NCBI RefSeq assembly: GCF_022760925.1 | Contig: NZ_JAKTNT010000013.1 | Location: 1-64,000 of the forward strand | Direction of reading: 5' to 3' | From: Thermus hydrothermalis | GTDB taxonomy: Bacteria; Deinococcota; Deinococci; Deinococcales; Thermaceae | Length of the DNA stretch: 64,000 nucleotides | In this document: positions 25,870 through 34,343 of the stretch, piece after piece | How positions within the stretch are numbered: position 1 is the first letter of the stretch | Layout of the letters: the number at the start of each line of letters is the position of its first letter | The notes under the pieces: generated by a model | Database searches by the model: none | What the model saw: only the letters and a program-made list of their open reading frames with translations | Told to the model about the DNA's origin: nothing | Position numbers and translations under genes: made by a program

Positions 25870-27533
25870 GATCCGACCGCATCAAGAAGGGATTGCAACA
25901 GGCCCCCGCCCGCAGCATGCTCCGGGCGGTGGGGGTAGGGGACGAGGACTTCCAAAGGCCCTTCGTGGGGGTGGTGAACACCTTCACCGACGGGATGCCC
26001 TGCAACTTCCACCTGCGCACCCTGGCCTTGGACCTCAAGGCGGGCCTTAGGGAGGCGGGTCTCGTGCCCTTTGAGTTCGGGGCCCCCGCCATCTCCGACG
26101 GCATCAGCATGGGCACCCCGGGCATGCGGGCAAGCCTTGTAAGCCGCGAGGTCATCGCCGACAGCGTGGAGCTCGTGGCCCAAGGCTACCTCTACGACGG
26201 GATGGTGGCTCTCTCCGCCTGCGACAAGACCATCCCCGGGGGGGCCATGGGCGTCATCCGGAGCGGCGTTCCCGGCATGGTCCTCTACGGGGGCACCATC
26301 GCCCCCGGGGAGTGGCGGGGAAGGAAGCTCACCATCGTGGAGGTCTTTGAGGCGGTGGGCCAGCGGGCGGCGGGTAAGCTCTCGGACGAGGAGCTATTGG
26401 AGATAGAGAAGCGGGCCATCCCGGGCCCCGGGGCCTGCGGCGGCCAGTACACCGCCAACACCATGGCCATGGCCCTCGAGGCCCTCGGCCTCTCCCCCCT
26501 CGGCTACAACGCCATCCCCGCCGTCCACCCGGACAAGCCCCGGGCCACTCGGGAAGCGGGGAAAATCCTGGCGGAGGCCATCGCCAAGGACTGGAAGCCC
26601 AAGGACTTCCTCACCCGGAAGAGTTTCCTCAACGCCATCGCCACCGTGGCCGCCACGGGGGGGAGCACCAACGCCGTGCTCCACCTCCTGGCCATGGCCA
26701 GGGAGGCGGGGGTGGAGCTCACCCTGGACGACTTTGACCAGGTTTCCCGCAAGACCCCCGTCATCGCCGACCTGAGGCCTTGGGGCACCTACACCGCCTG
26801 GGAGCTCTTTGAGGCCGGGGGGACGGCCCTCGTCTTCCGGCGGCTTTTGGAGGCGGGCCTCCTCTTTGGGGACGAGAAGACCCTCACGGGGAGAACCCTG
26901 GCGGAAGAGGTGGAAAGGGCCTACCGGGAAAAGGAAGGGCAACGGGTGGTCTTCCCCGTGGATAAGGCCCTCAAGCCCCAGGGAGGCCTGGTGGTCCTTA
27001 AGGGGAACCTCGCCCCCCAAGGGGCCGTCCTCAAGCTCGCCGGCACGGAGCGCACCTTCTTCCAAGGCCCCGCCCGGGTCTTTGACTCGGAGGAGGCGGC
27101 CATGGAAAAGGTCCTAAAAGGGGAGATCCGCCCGGGGGACGTGGTGGTCATCCGCTACGTGGGGCCCAAGGGAGCCCCCGGCATGCCGGAGATGCTCTCC
27201 GTAACCAGCGCCATCGTGGGGGAGGGCCTCGGCCCCGAGGTGGCCCTCCTCACGGACGGCCGCTTCTCCGGGGGAACCCGGGGCCTCATGATCGGCCACA
27301 TCGCCCCCGAGGCCTTCGTGGGAGGCCCCATCGCCCTCCTGGAAGAAGGGGACACCATCCGGATTGACGTGGAGAACCGCCGCCTCGAGGTCCTCCTTTC
27401 CGAAGAAGAACTCGCCCGGCGCAAGGCGAGATGGCAACCCCGCCCACCCGCCTTCACCCGGGGCCTCTTCGCCCGCTACGCCGCCCTGGTGCGCCAAGCG
27501 GACGAGGGCGCTGTCCTGGAAGAGCCCCTCTAG
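25866..27533 (+). CDS. ilvD: Dihydroxy-acid dehydratase
   Basis: A 555-residue Fe-S dehydratase that makes 2-keto acids for valine, isoleucine and, through them, leucine. Three cysteine sites typical of IlvD/Edd are seen: DGMPCNFH, SACDKTIPGG and GPGACGGQYTANTM. The C-terminal swivel region with TDGRFSGGTRGLMIGHIAPEA is complete. It ends the leu operon; its last four bases overlap the convergent cytochrome gene. I start at ATG 25866 (MRSDRIKKG) overlapping the SDR stop. Confidence 0.95.
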   Translation: MRSDRIKKGLQQAPARSMLRAVGVGDEDFQRPFVGVVNTFTDGMPCNFHLRTLALDLKAGLREAGLVPFEFGAPAISDGISMGTPGMRASLVSREVIADSVELVAQGYLYDGMVALSACDKTIPGGAMGVIRSGVPGMVLYGGTIAPGEWRGRKLTIVEVFEAVGQRAAGKLSDEELLEIEKRAIPGPGACGGQYTANTMAMALEALGLSPLGYNAIPAVHPDKPRATREAGKILAEAIAKDWKPKDFLTRKSFLNAIATVAATGGSTNAVLHLLAMAREAGVELTLDDFDQVSRKTPVIADLRPWGTYTAWELFEAGGTALVFRRLLEAGLLFGDEKTLTGRTLAEEVERAYREKEGQRVVFPVDKALKPQGGLVVLKGNLAPQGAVLKLAGTERTFFQGPARVFDSEEAAMEKVLKGEIRPGDVVVIRYVGPKGAPGMPEMLSVTSAIVGEGLGPEVALLTDGRFSGGTRGLMIGHIAPEAFVGGPIALLEEGDTIRIDVENRRLEVLLSEEELARRKARWQPRPPAFTRGLFARYAALVRQADEGAVLEEPL

Positions 27534-27907
27534 GGGCGCTTCACCTGGTCGGGGGTGAGGTTCAGGCCTCGCCCCCGCCGGACCTCTTCCGGGGTAAAGG
27601 GCTCGCCCTTGGCCCCGAGGAGGGTGCGGAGGTGGTTTAGGAGGGCGGCGAGCTCCTCGTCCTTGAGTTGGGAAAACCCCGGCATAAGGCCGGCCTCGCC
27701 CTTTTTGCCGTAGAGGACCACCAGGACCAGGTAGCGCCGCCCCTCCGGGGTAGCGAAAAAGGAGGCCACCCCCTGCAGGGAGGGGTAGGGGCGCACCCCT
27801 TGGCCCTTCTCCCCGTGGCACTGGGCGCAGGACCTCACCCAAAGGGCCTCTACCCCTTGGCCCCAGGCCAGGCCCAAGACGAGGAGAAGGGCCCAAAGCT
27901 TCCTCAT
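27530..27907 (-). CDS. Small exported cytochrome c
   Basis: A 125-residue protein with a signal peptide (MRKLWALLLVLGLAWG) and one haem c site CAQCH near residue 28. A methionine in LMPGFSQL near residue 75 is the likely second axial ligand. It is a class I mono-haem cytochrome for periplasmic electron transfer. It stands alone downstream of the potABCD genes; its redox partner is unknown. Confidence 0.87.
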   Translation of the reverse strand: MRKLWALLLVLGLAWGQGVEALWVRSCAQCHGEKGQGVRPYPSLQGVASFFATPEGRRYLVLVVLYGKKGEAGLMPGFSQLKDEELAALLNHLRTLLGAKGEPFTPEEVRRGRGLNLTPDQVKRP

Positions 27908-27942
27908 GGGTCCAGCTTACCCCATCCCCCGCCAAGGCACCT

Positions 27943-28998
27943 TTAGCGGGCCTTTACCTCGGTCCAAACCCGGTCAAAGAGGGCGATGTCCGGCCCCAGG
28001 TCCTTCAGGTACTCCAGCTTGGCCCGCACCTCCTCCGGGGGGAAGACCACGGGGTCTTGGCGCATCTCCTCGGGAAGAAGGGGAATGGCGGCGGCCACGG
28101 GGGTGGCGTAGCGGGTGTACTCGGCCAAGGCGGCGGCGTTTTCCGGCTCCAAGAGGAAGTCTATGAAGCGGTAGGCCAGGGCTTTTGCCGGCCCCCGCTC
28201 CAGGACCACCATGGCGTCCGTCCAAAGGGTGCCCCCCTCCTTCGGTATGGCGTAGCGGAGGCGCTCGTCCTCCTGCCGGGCCTGGAGCACGTCCCCCGAG
28301 TAGGCGAGGCTAAGGGCTGCATCCCCCGCCAGGATGCGGTTTAGGGCCTCTACACCGCCCGCAAACCCCACGGAACGCCCCTTGGCGCTAAGGAGGAGCG
28401 CCTTGGCCTTTTCCAAGGCAGCGGGGTCCGTGGTGTTCACCGAGTAGCCCAGGTACTTGAGGGCCGCCCCAATGGTCTCCCGCATCTCGTCCAGGAGGAG
28501 GAAGGGCCCCACCTGGCGGGCGGGGTCAAAAAAGACGGCGTAGGAGTCCACAGGGCCCTGGACCAGGTCCTCCCGGTAGGCGATGCCCGTGGTACCCCAA
28601 AGGTAGGGGACGGAGTACCGCAACCCCGGGTCGTAGGGGGGGTCTTGGAAGAAGGGGTCCAGGTTCTTAAGGTTGGCAAGCCTCCCCTTGTCCAAGGGGG
28701 CGAGGAGGCCCTCCCGGGCCATCTGGAGCACGTAGTAGTCCGGGGCCACCACCAGGGAAAACTCCTGGTCCGCCCCCGCCTTCAGCTTGGCCAGCATGGC
28801 CTCGGGGGACTCAAAGGTGTCCAGGACCACCTTGGCCCCCGTTTCCGCCTCAAACTTCTTGACGAGCTCCTCGGGGATGTAGTCGGCCCAGTTCAGGAAG
28901 TAGAGGGTACCCTCCCCCTGGGCCGGCCTAGGCCGCAGGAGGAAAACCCCGAGGAGGACCAAAACCGCCAACAGAAGGAGAACCAACCCTCGCCTCAT
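27943..28998 (-). CDS. potD: Spermidine/putrescine-type ABC transporter binding protein
   Basis: A 351-residue periplasmic binding protein of the PotD family. After a membrane-anchor or signal segment (MRRGLVLLLLAVLVLLGVFLL) the mature start TLYFLNWADYIPEELVKKFEAETGAKV is highly typical, including the NWADY polyamine-binding strip. It ends the potABCD unit. Thermus makes unusually long polyamines, so the ligand may be broader than spermidine (inference). Confidence 0.9.
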   Translation of the reverse strand: MRRGLVLLLLAVLVLLGVFLLRPRPAQGEGTLYFLNWADYIPEELVKKFEAETGAKVVLDTFESPEAMLAKLKAGADQEFSLVVAPDYYVLQMAREGLLAPLDKGRLANLKNLDPFFQDPPYDPGLRYSVPYLWGTTGIAYREDLVQGPVDSYAVFFDPARQVGPFLLLDEMRETIGAALKYLGYSVNTTDPAALEKAKALLLSAKGRSVGFAGGVEALNRILAGDAALSLAYSGDVLQARQEDERLRYAIPKEGGTLWTDAMVVLERGPAKALAYRFIDFLLEPENAAALAEYTRYATPVAAAIPLLPEEMRQDPVVFPPEEVRAKLEYLKDLGPDIALFDRVWTEVKAR

Positions 28999-29774
28999 AC
29001 CCGCCTCCGGGAAAGAGCATACCCCAACGCCAGAAAAAACGCCGAAAGGCCCACGATGAGGGTGGAGAGGGCGTGCACCTTGGGGCTTACGCCCAGCTTC
29101 ACACTGGAATAGATGTAAAGGGGCAAGGTGGTGGCCCCGGGGCCTGCGGTGAAGAAGGTGACCACGAAGTCGTCCAGGGACAGGGTAAGGGCGAGAAGCG
29201 CCCCCGCCGCCACCCCCGGCCAGGCCAAGGGGAGGGTCACGTGGAGGAAGGTCTGGAACCCCCTGGCCCCCAGGTCCCGGGCCGCCTCCTCCAAGGCGGG
29301 GTCCAGGAGGAGGAGCCGGGAGCGCACCACCAGGGTCACGAAGGCCAACTGGAAGGTGATGTGCCCCAGGATCACCGTGAGGAGGGAAAGCCTAGGGAAG
29401 CCCAAAAGCTCCCGGGAAAAGGCGAAAAGGAGGAGGAGGGAGATCCCCATGACCACGTCGGGCATCACCACGGGGATGTAGAGGAGGTAGCGCAAGAGCT
29501 CTTTGCCGAAGAAGCGGTAGCGCACCATGCCCAAGGCGAGCAGGGTGCCCAAGGCCGTGGACACCAGGGTGGACACCAAGGCCACGGCCAGGGTGTTCCC
29601 GAAGTACTCCAAGACCCTGGGGTCCTGGAACAGGGCCCGGTACCAGTCCAGGGTGAAGCCGGTGAAGCGCACCCCCCGGCGGCTCTCGTTGAAGGACAGG
29701 GCCACGATCACCAAAAGGGGAAGGTAGAGGAAGGCGTAGACCAAAAGGGCGTGCAGGGAAAGAAGCCGCCTCAT
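28995..29774 (-). CDS. potC: Spermidine/putrescine-type ABC permease (PotC)
   Basis: A 259-residue inner-membrane permease with six hydrophobic segments. The EAA loop LEEAARDLGARGFQTFLHVTLPLAWPGV matches PotC/PotI, and FLYLPLLVIVALSFNESRRG is the typical N-terminus. It overlaps potB and potD by four bases, so all four pot genes are translated in series. Confidence 0.9.
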   Translation of the reverse strand: MRRLLSLHALLVYAFLYLPLLVIVALSFNESRRGVRFTGFTLDWYRALFQDPRVLEYFGNTLAVALVSTLVSTALGTLLALGMVRYRFFGKELLRYLLYIPVVMPDVVMGISLLLLFAFSRELLGFPRLSLLTVILGHITFQLAFVTLVVRSRLLLLDPALEEAARDLGARGFQTFLHVTLPLAWPGVAAGALLALTLSLDDFVVTFFTAGPGATTLPLYIYSSVKLGVSPKVHALSTLIVGLSAFFLALGYALSRRRV

Positions 29775-30631
29775 ACCAGCTCCTCAAGCCCCCTTTCCCC
29801 CTGGATGCGGGCGTAGAGGTAAAGGCTTAGGAGAACGAAGCCCATGAGAAAAACGCTCAACGCCGCCCCGAAAGCCCAGTCCCGGGTTACGCCGAACTGC
29901 TGCTGGATGAGGTTGCCGATGAGGACCACCCGCCCAGCCCCCAAGAGGTCCGCCACCACAAAGGTGCCCATGGCGGGAATGAAGACGAGGACGCTTCCGG
30001 CAAAAAGCCCCGGGTAGGTTTGGGGAAGCACCGCGTGAAGAAAAGCCCTAAAAGGCCTTGCCCCAAGGTCGTAGGCCGCTTCCAATAGCTGCCAGTCCAA
30101 CCTTTCCACGCTGGCGTACACCGGCAGGACAAAGAAGGGCAAGAAGGTGTAGACCGTGGCCAAGAGCACGGCGCCAAAGGAGGGGTAGAAGGGGAAAGGA
30201 CCAAGGCCAAAAGCCCCCAAAAGGGCGTTCACGAGCCCTTCCCGTTGGAGCAACACGAGCCAGGCGTAGACCCGGATGAGGAAGTTGGTGAGGAAGGGTA
30301 AGAGGAGCAAAAAGAGGAGGAGGTCCCGCTTGGGGTGGCGGGCGATGTAAAAGGCCAAGGGGTAGCCTAAAAGGGCGGAAAGGAGCGTGGCCCAAACGCC
30401 CACCAAGAGGCTTTGGGCGAAGGCCTCGAGGTAAAGGGGCTCCAAGGCCCGGGCGTAGTTGTGCAGGCCAAGGGGCGGGCCGAGCTCCCCGTAAGGCCCC
30501 CGGGTGAGGAAGGAAGCGAGGAGGACCAAAAGGGAGGGAAGGAGCACGAAAAGGAGAAGCCAAAGCCCCCCCGGTCCCACGGTGACCAGGACCCGGAAGA
30601 GGCGCTGGCTAGGGGTCGCCGCCTCATTCAT
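29771..30631 (-). CDS. potB: Spermidine/putrescine-type ABC permease (PotB)
   Basis: A 286-residue permease of the PotB/PotH type with six main membrane segments and the EAA loop LLEAAYDLGARPFRAFLHAVLPQTYPGL. I start at ATG 30631 (MNEAATPSQRLFR), which overlaps the potA stop by eight bases; the open frame before it runs inside potA and looks like noise. Confidence 0.88.
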   Translation of the reverse strand: MNEAATPSQRLFRVLVTVGPGGLWLLLFVLLPSLLVLLASFLTRGPYGELGPPLGLHNYARALEPLYLEAFAQSLLVGVWATLLSALLGYPLAFYIARHPKRDLLLFLLLLPFLTNFLIRVYAWLVLLQREGLVNALLGAFGLGPFPFYPSFGAVLLATVYTFLPFFVLPVYASVERLDWQLLEAAYDLGARPFRAFLHAVLPQTYPGLFAGSVLVFIPAMGTFVVADLLGAGRVVLIGNLIQQQFGVTRDWAFGAALSVFLMGFVLLSLYLYARIQGERGLEELV

Positions 30632-31691
30632 GGACCACCACCAGGTTCTCCGGGGGGAGGTAGGCGTAGACCTCCTCCCCATACCCGAACTCCTCCGCCC
30701 CCGGCTCCTGCAGGTCCTGGTTCAGGGTGTAGGCCAGGAGCCGCACCTCCCCCGCCCGCAGGTAGTACTGGTTCTCCGCCCCCGTGTAGACGATCTCCTC
30801 CACCACCGCCCGCACCAGGTTCTCCCGGGCGGGGGCCCCGTTTTGCGCCGGGTAGAGGCGGATCTTTTCCGGGCGGATGGCCAGGGTGGCCGCCTGCGTC
30901 AAGGGCTCCTTGAGCCGTAAAGGGCCCACGGGGGTTTCCGCCCCCAAGGGGTGGGGCTTGGCGGAAAGGAAGTTGGAGCGGCCTAGAAACTCCGCCACGA
31001 AGCGGTTTTTGGGCCTTTCGTACACCTCGTCGGGAAGCCCCTCCTGCACGATGCGCCCCGCGCGCATCACGGCGATGCGGTCGGACATGACCAAGGCCTC
31101 CTCCTGGTCGTGGGTGACGAAGATGAAGGTGGTGCCAAGCCGCCTCTGGAGTTGCATCAGCTCCACCCGAAGCTCCTGGCGAAGCCGGGCGTCCAGGGCG
31201 GAAAGGGGCTCGTCCAGGAGGAGGACCAGGGGCTCCAAGACCAAGGCCCGGGCCAAGGCCACCCGTTGCTTCTGCCCCCCGGATAGCTCCCTGGGGTAGC
31301 GCTTCTCCAGGCCCACGAGGTCCACGAGCTCCAAGGCCCAAGCCACCTTCCGCTTCACCTCAGCCTGGGGCAAGCCCTTCATCCTGAGGCCGAAGGCCAC
31401 GTTCGCTTCCACGGTCATGTGGGGGAAGAGGGCGTAGTTCTGGAAGACGGTGTTCACGGGCCGGTCGTAGGGGGGGACCCCCGCCATGTCCTTCCCGGCG
31501 ATCTCCACCCGCCCGGCATCCGGGGTGTCAAACCCGGCGAGAATTCTAAGAAGCGTGGTCTTTCCGCACCCGGAGGGCCCGAGAAGGCTAAAAAACTCCC
31601 CCCTTCGCACCTCCAGGTCCACCCCGTCCAAGGCCACCACCCCGCCGAAGGTCCTGCGCACCCCCGATAGGCGCACCAGCACGTCCGCCAC
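30624..31691 (-). CDS. potA: Spermidine/putrescine-type ABC ATPase (PotA)
   Basis: A 355-residue ABC ATPase. Walker A GPSGCGKTT, signature LSGGQKQR and Walker B VLLLDEPLSALD are complete, followed by a TOBE-like C-terminal domain (about residues 240-355) used for regulation. The start is GTG (MADVLVRLSG). It follows rodA by 18 bases, so the pot genes may be read from the min-rodA unit. Confidence 0.9.
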   Translation of the reverse strand: MADVLVRLSGVRRTFGGVVALDGVDLEVRRGEFFSLLGPSGCGKTTLLRILAGFDTPDAGRVEIAGKDMAGVPPYDRPVNTVFQNYALFPHMTVEANVAFGLRMKGLPQAEVKRKVAWALELVDLVGLEKRYPRELSGGQKQRVALARALVLEPLVLLLDEPLSALDARLRQELRVELMQLQRRLGTTFIFVTHDQEEALVMSDRIAVMRAGRIVQEGLPDEVYERPKNRFVAEFLGRSNFLSAKPHPLGAETPVGPLRLKEPLTQAATLAIRPEKIRLYPAQNGAPARENLVRAVVEEIVYTGAENQYYLRAGEVRLLAYTLNQDLQEPGAEEFGYGEEVYAYLPPENLVVVHE

Positions 31692-31709
31692 GGGGCCCAG
31701 TTTAGCAGG

Positions 31710-32795
31710 CTAGAGGGCCGCCCGGTCCCGGTGGACGAGGAGGACCAGACCCAAGGCGAAGAGGGTGGCCATGAGGCTGGACCCTCCATAGGAGAAAAGG
31801 GGCAGGGTGAGGCCAGTGACGGGCATCACCCCCAGGGCCACCCCCAGGTTCACCAAGACCTGAAAGGCCAACATGCCCCCAATCCCGGCAAGGAAAAGGC
31901 GGTCTTCCATCCGGGAACACTCCAGGGCCAGGCCAAAGAGGCGCACCACGAGAAGGGCGTAAAGCCCAAGGAGGCCCACCACCCCCACGAAACCCCACTC
32001 CTCCGCCCAAACGGCGAAGACGAAGTCCGTGTGCCGGAAGGGTACGAAGCCCAGTTGCGTCTGGGTCCCCTGGCCATACCCCTTGCCGAAAAGCCCGCCG
32101 GAGCCGATGGCGATGGTGGACTGGATCACTTGAAAGCCCTGGCCTAGGGGATCGCGGTAGGGGTCTAAGACGATCAGGACCCGCTCCCGTTGGTAGGGCT
32201 TGAGGTTGGGCCAGATCACGGTGGGCACGAGGAGGACGAGGGCCAAGGCCCCGATGAGGAGGTGCTTCCAAGGTAGCCCCCGCACGAAGAGCACGGTAAA
32301 GGCCCCGAAGAGGACCACCAGGGTGCCCCCAAGGTCGGGCTGGAGGAGGAGAAGCCCCGCCGCCGGCGCCACGAGGAGGGCGGGCAAGACGTAGTCCCAA
32401 AGGCGGCGGATGGGCCTTTCCGCAAGGAAGCGGGAGAGAGCCAGGACGAGGCCCACCTTGGCGAGCTCCAGGGGCTGGAACTGCAAGGGGCCTAGCACAA
32501 ACCACGCCTTGGCCCCGTTGATCTCCTTGCCGAAGGCCAAGACCGCCACCAGAAGGGCCAAGGAAAAGGCGTAGAGGGGATAGGCCCAGGCGAAGAGGAG
32601 GCGGCGGGTAAAGAACTGGACCCCCACCGCAAGCCCAAGGCCCAGGACGAGGGCCAAGACCTGCCGGGAAACGAGGCTAGGGTCAGGAGCGGCGCTCCTC
32701 AGGTTAAAAACCCCGAGGACGGCCAAGAAAAGGGCCAAAAGGATGAGCCCCCAGTCGTATGCCAAGGGGTTCGGCCGCCTAAGGACCACGCCCAC
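31710..32795 (-). CDS. rodA: RodA-type SEDS peptidoglycan glycosyltransferase
   Basis: A 361-residue polytopic protein with about ten membrane segments. It polymerises peptidoglycan glycan strands for rod growth. The SEDS signatures KEINGAKAWFVLGPLQFQPLELAKVGLVLALSRFLA and SGGLFGKGYGQGTQTQLGFVPFRHTDFVFAVWAEEWGF are present, with the WxEExGF catalytic region. It directly follows minE (one base gap). RodA rather than FtsW is favoured by these loops and by the neighbours. Confidence 0.9.
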   Translation of the reverse strand: MGVVLRRPNPLAYDWGLILLALFLAVLGVFNLRSAAPDPSLVSRQVLALVLGLGLAVGVQFFTRRLLFAWAYPLYAFSLALLVAVLAFGKEINGAKAWFVLGPLQFQPLELAKVGLVLALSRFLAERPIRRLWDYVLPALLVAPAAGLLLLQPDLGGTLVVLFGAFTVLFVRGLPWKHLLIGALALVLLVPTVIWPNLKPYQRERVLIVLDPYRDPLGQGFQVIQSTIAIGSGGLFGKGYGQGTQTQLGFVPFRHTDFVFAVWAEEWGFVGVVGLLGLYALLVVRLFGLALECSRMEDRLFLAGIGGMLAFQVLVNLGVALGVMPVTGLTLPLFSYGGSSLMATLFALGLVLLVHRDRAAL

Positions 32796-32796
32796 C

Positions 32797-33021
32797 TCAG
32801 CGCAAGGGGATGTCCGCCACCAAGACCATCTTCTCCCCCCGCTCCTCCAGGGCCACCTCGAGGCCCTCCTCCTGGGCGGGGAAGTAGCGGCGGAGCACCT
32901 CCAAGAGGTCCTTCTTCAGGCTTTCCACCAGGCCCGGGGAAAGCCTGGCCCGGTCGTAGGCCAGGACCAGCTTAAGCCTTTCCTTGGCCTTCTCCTTGCT
33001 CTTTTTGCGCCACCACATCAC
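32797..33021 (-). CDS. minE: Cell division topological factor MinE
   Basis: A 74-residue protein with the MinE layout: a short basic amphipathic start (MMWWRKKSKEKAKERLKLVLAYDRARLSP), the anti-MinCD helix RLKLVLAYDRARL, and a dimerising beta-rich C-terminus ending MVLVADIPLR. It drives MinD off the membrane so that division is confined to midcell. It is slightly shorter than E. coli MinE (88). It overlaps minD by four bases. Confidence 0.92.
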   Translation of the reverse strand: MMWWRKKSKEKAKERLKLVLAYDRARLSPGLVESLKKDLLEVLRRYFPAQEEGLEVALEERGEKMVLVADIPLR

Positions 33022-33821
33022 CGACCCCCAAAGAGCTTGCGCAGGACGCCCAAAAAGCCCTGGGCCTCGTCCAGGTGGCGGAAAGGCACCTCCTCGCCCC
33101 GCATCCGCCGGGCGGTGTCCAAGAAGGCCTGGGCAGCGGGGCCCGTCCCTTTGAGGACCAAGGGCTCCCCCTGGTTGGTGGAAACGATGACCTGCTCGTC
33201 CTCGGGGATGATGCCGATGGGCCTTAGGCCCAGGATCTCCACCACGTCCTCCACGGAGAGCATGTCCCCGCGGCTCACCATCTTGGGGCGGAGGCGGTTG
33301 ATGACGAGGTAGTTTTCCCGGATCTCCCGGGCCTCCAAGAGGCCGATGATGCGGTCGGCGTCCCGGACGCTACTCACCTCCGGGTTCACCACCACCAAGG
33401 CCCCTTCCGCCGGGGTGGCGGCGGTCTGGAAGCCCTTTTCAATCCCGGCGGGGGAGTCAATGAGCACCCGGTCAAACCCCTCCTCGGTGAGGAGGAACTG
33501 GACGAGCTCCTTGAACTTGGCGGGGTCCAGGGCCTCCTTGTCCTTGGTCTGGGAGGCGGGAAGGAGGTAGAGGTTTTCCACCCGCTTGTCCCGGATGAGG
33601 GCTTGCCGGGGCTTGGCCCGCCCCTCCAGGACGTCAATGAGGTCAAAGACCACCCGCCCCTCGAGGCCCATGACCACGTCCAGGTTGCGGAGGCCCACGT
33701 CCACGTCCACCACCGCCACCTTCTCCCCCAGCTTGGCCAAGGCCGCCCCCAGGTTGGCGGTGGTGGTGGTCTTCCCCACCCCGCCCTTGCCCGATGTGAC
33801 CACGATGGCTTTGGCTTTCAC
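33018..33821 (-). CDS. minD: Septum-site-determining ATPase MinD
   Basis: A 267-residue ParA/MinD ATPase. The deviant Walker A is SGKGGVGKTTTTANLGAAL near residue 9, the switch regions include VDVDVGLRNLDVVMGLE and IDSPAGIEKG, and the C-terminus ends FLGVLRKLFGGR, the amphipathic membrane-targeting helix. MinC is not encoded beside it, as it often is. The ATG overlaps the HxlR-type gene by four bases. Confidence 0.93.
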   Translation of the reverse strand: MKAKAIVVTSGKGGVGKTTTTANLGAALAKLGEKVAVVDVDVGLRNLDVVMGLEGRVVFDLIDVLEGRAKPRQALIRDKRVENLYLLPASQTKDKEALDPAKFKELVQFLLTEEGFDRVLIDSPAGIEKGFQTAATPAEGALVVVNPEVSSVRDADRIIGLLEAREIRENYLVINRLRPKMVSRGDMLSVEDVVEILGLRPIGIIPEDEQVIVSTNQGEPLVLKGTGPAAQAFLDTARRMRGEEVPFRHLDEAQGFLGVLRKLFGGR

Positions 33822-34123
33822 CGCACCTCCTCCTTGGGCTCCAATACGTCCTCCAATCCGCGCAGGAAATCCAAAACCCGCTTGCCCCGCGGGGTCAGGG
33901 TGTATTCTACCCGAGGCGGCACCTCGGGGTAGGCCCGCCGCTCCACGAAGCCCAAAAGGTGGAACTCCCGAAGCCTCTCCGCCAGGGTCCTCGGGGAGAG
34001 GACAAGAAGGCTTTCCAGGTCGGAGAAGCGGGAGGCTCCCCGGCTTAGGGCGAAGAGGACCTCGGGAGCCCCCCGGCGGGCCAGGACCTTAAGCGCCTTC
34101 CGGGCGTTTTTGGACAGGGCCAT
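33818..34123 (-). CDS. HxlR-type winged-helix regulator
   Basis: A 101-residue DNA-binding protein of the HxlR/MarR-like winged-helix group. The helix-turn-helix is around SRFSDLESLLVLSPRTLAERLREFHLLGFVERR and the wing ends VEYTLTPRGKRVLDFL. It lacks the cysteine that thiol-sensing HxlR members use near the N-terminus. It is the first gene of the minD-minE-rodA unit, in the place where minC might be expected, so it could autoregulate cell-shape genes (inference). Confidence 0.8.
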   Translation of the reverse strand: MALSKNARKALKVLARRGAPEVLFALSRGASRFSDLESLLVLSPRTLAERLREFHLLGFVERRAYPEVPPRVEYTLTPRGKRVLDFLRGLEDVLEPKEEVR

Positions 34124-34184
34124 GGGCTAATGCTATCAAAAGGGGATGTAGCTAGGAAGCGGGAAAGCCAGGCGGCGAAGAGGG

Positions 34185-34190
34185 TATGCT
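34185..34190 (+). promoter_or_regulatory. -10 box before a small membrane peptide
   Basis: TATGCT lies seven bases before GTG 34197. No good -35 box is seen. The 34124-34196 gap otherwise holds only the divergent upstream region of the HxlR gene, with a TAGCAT box on the minus strand near its ATG. Confidence 0.4.
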
Positions 34191-34196
34191 AAGGGG

Positions 34197-34334
34197 GTGC
34201 AGAAGGAGCCCAGGCCCGACTGGAAGGACTTTTTTGCCTTGGTGCTGGCCCTTTATAGCCTCCTCTTGCCCCCTTTGCTCCTCATCCTGGGGGTCCTCTT
34301 CTTGGCCCTTCTTCTCCTCCGGCTCTTCCTGTAA
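34197..34334 (+). CDS. Small single-pass membrane peptide (45 aa)
   Basis: A GTG-started frame encodes MQKEPRPDWKDFFALVLALY followed by a leucine-rich membrane helix and ends LLRLFL. A charged N-terminus and one long hydrophobic helix are all that can be seen. It lies nine bases before the methylmalonyl-CoA mutase gene. I do not recognise it; it could be a translated leader for the mutase message or a small membrane partner. Confidence 0.5.
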   Translation: MQKEPRPDWKDFFALVLALYSLLLPPLLLILGVLFLALLLLRLFL

Positions 34335-34343
34335 AACTAAAGC

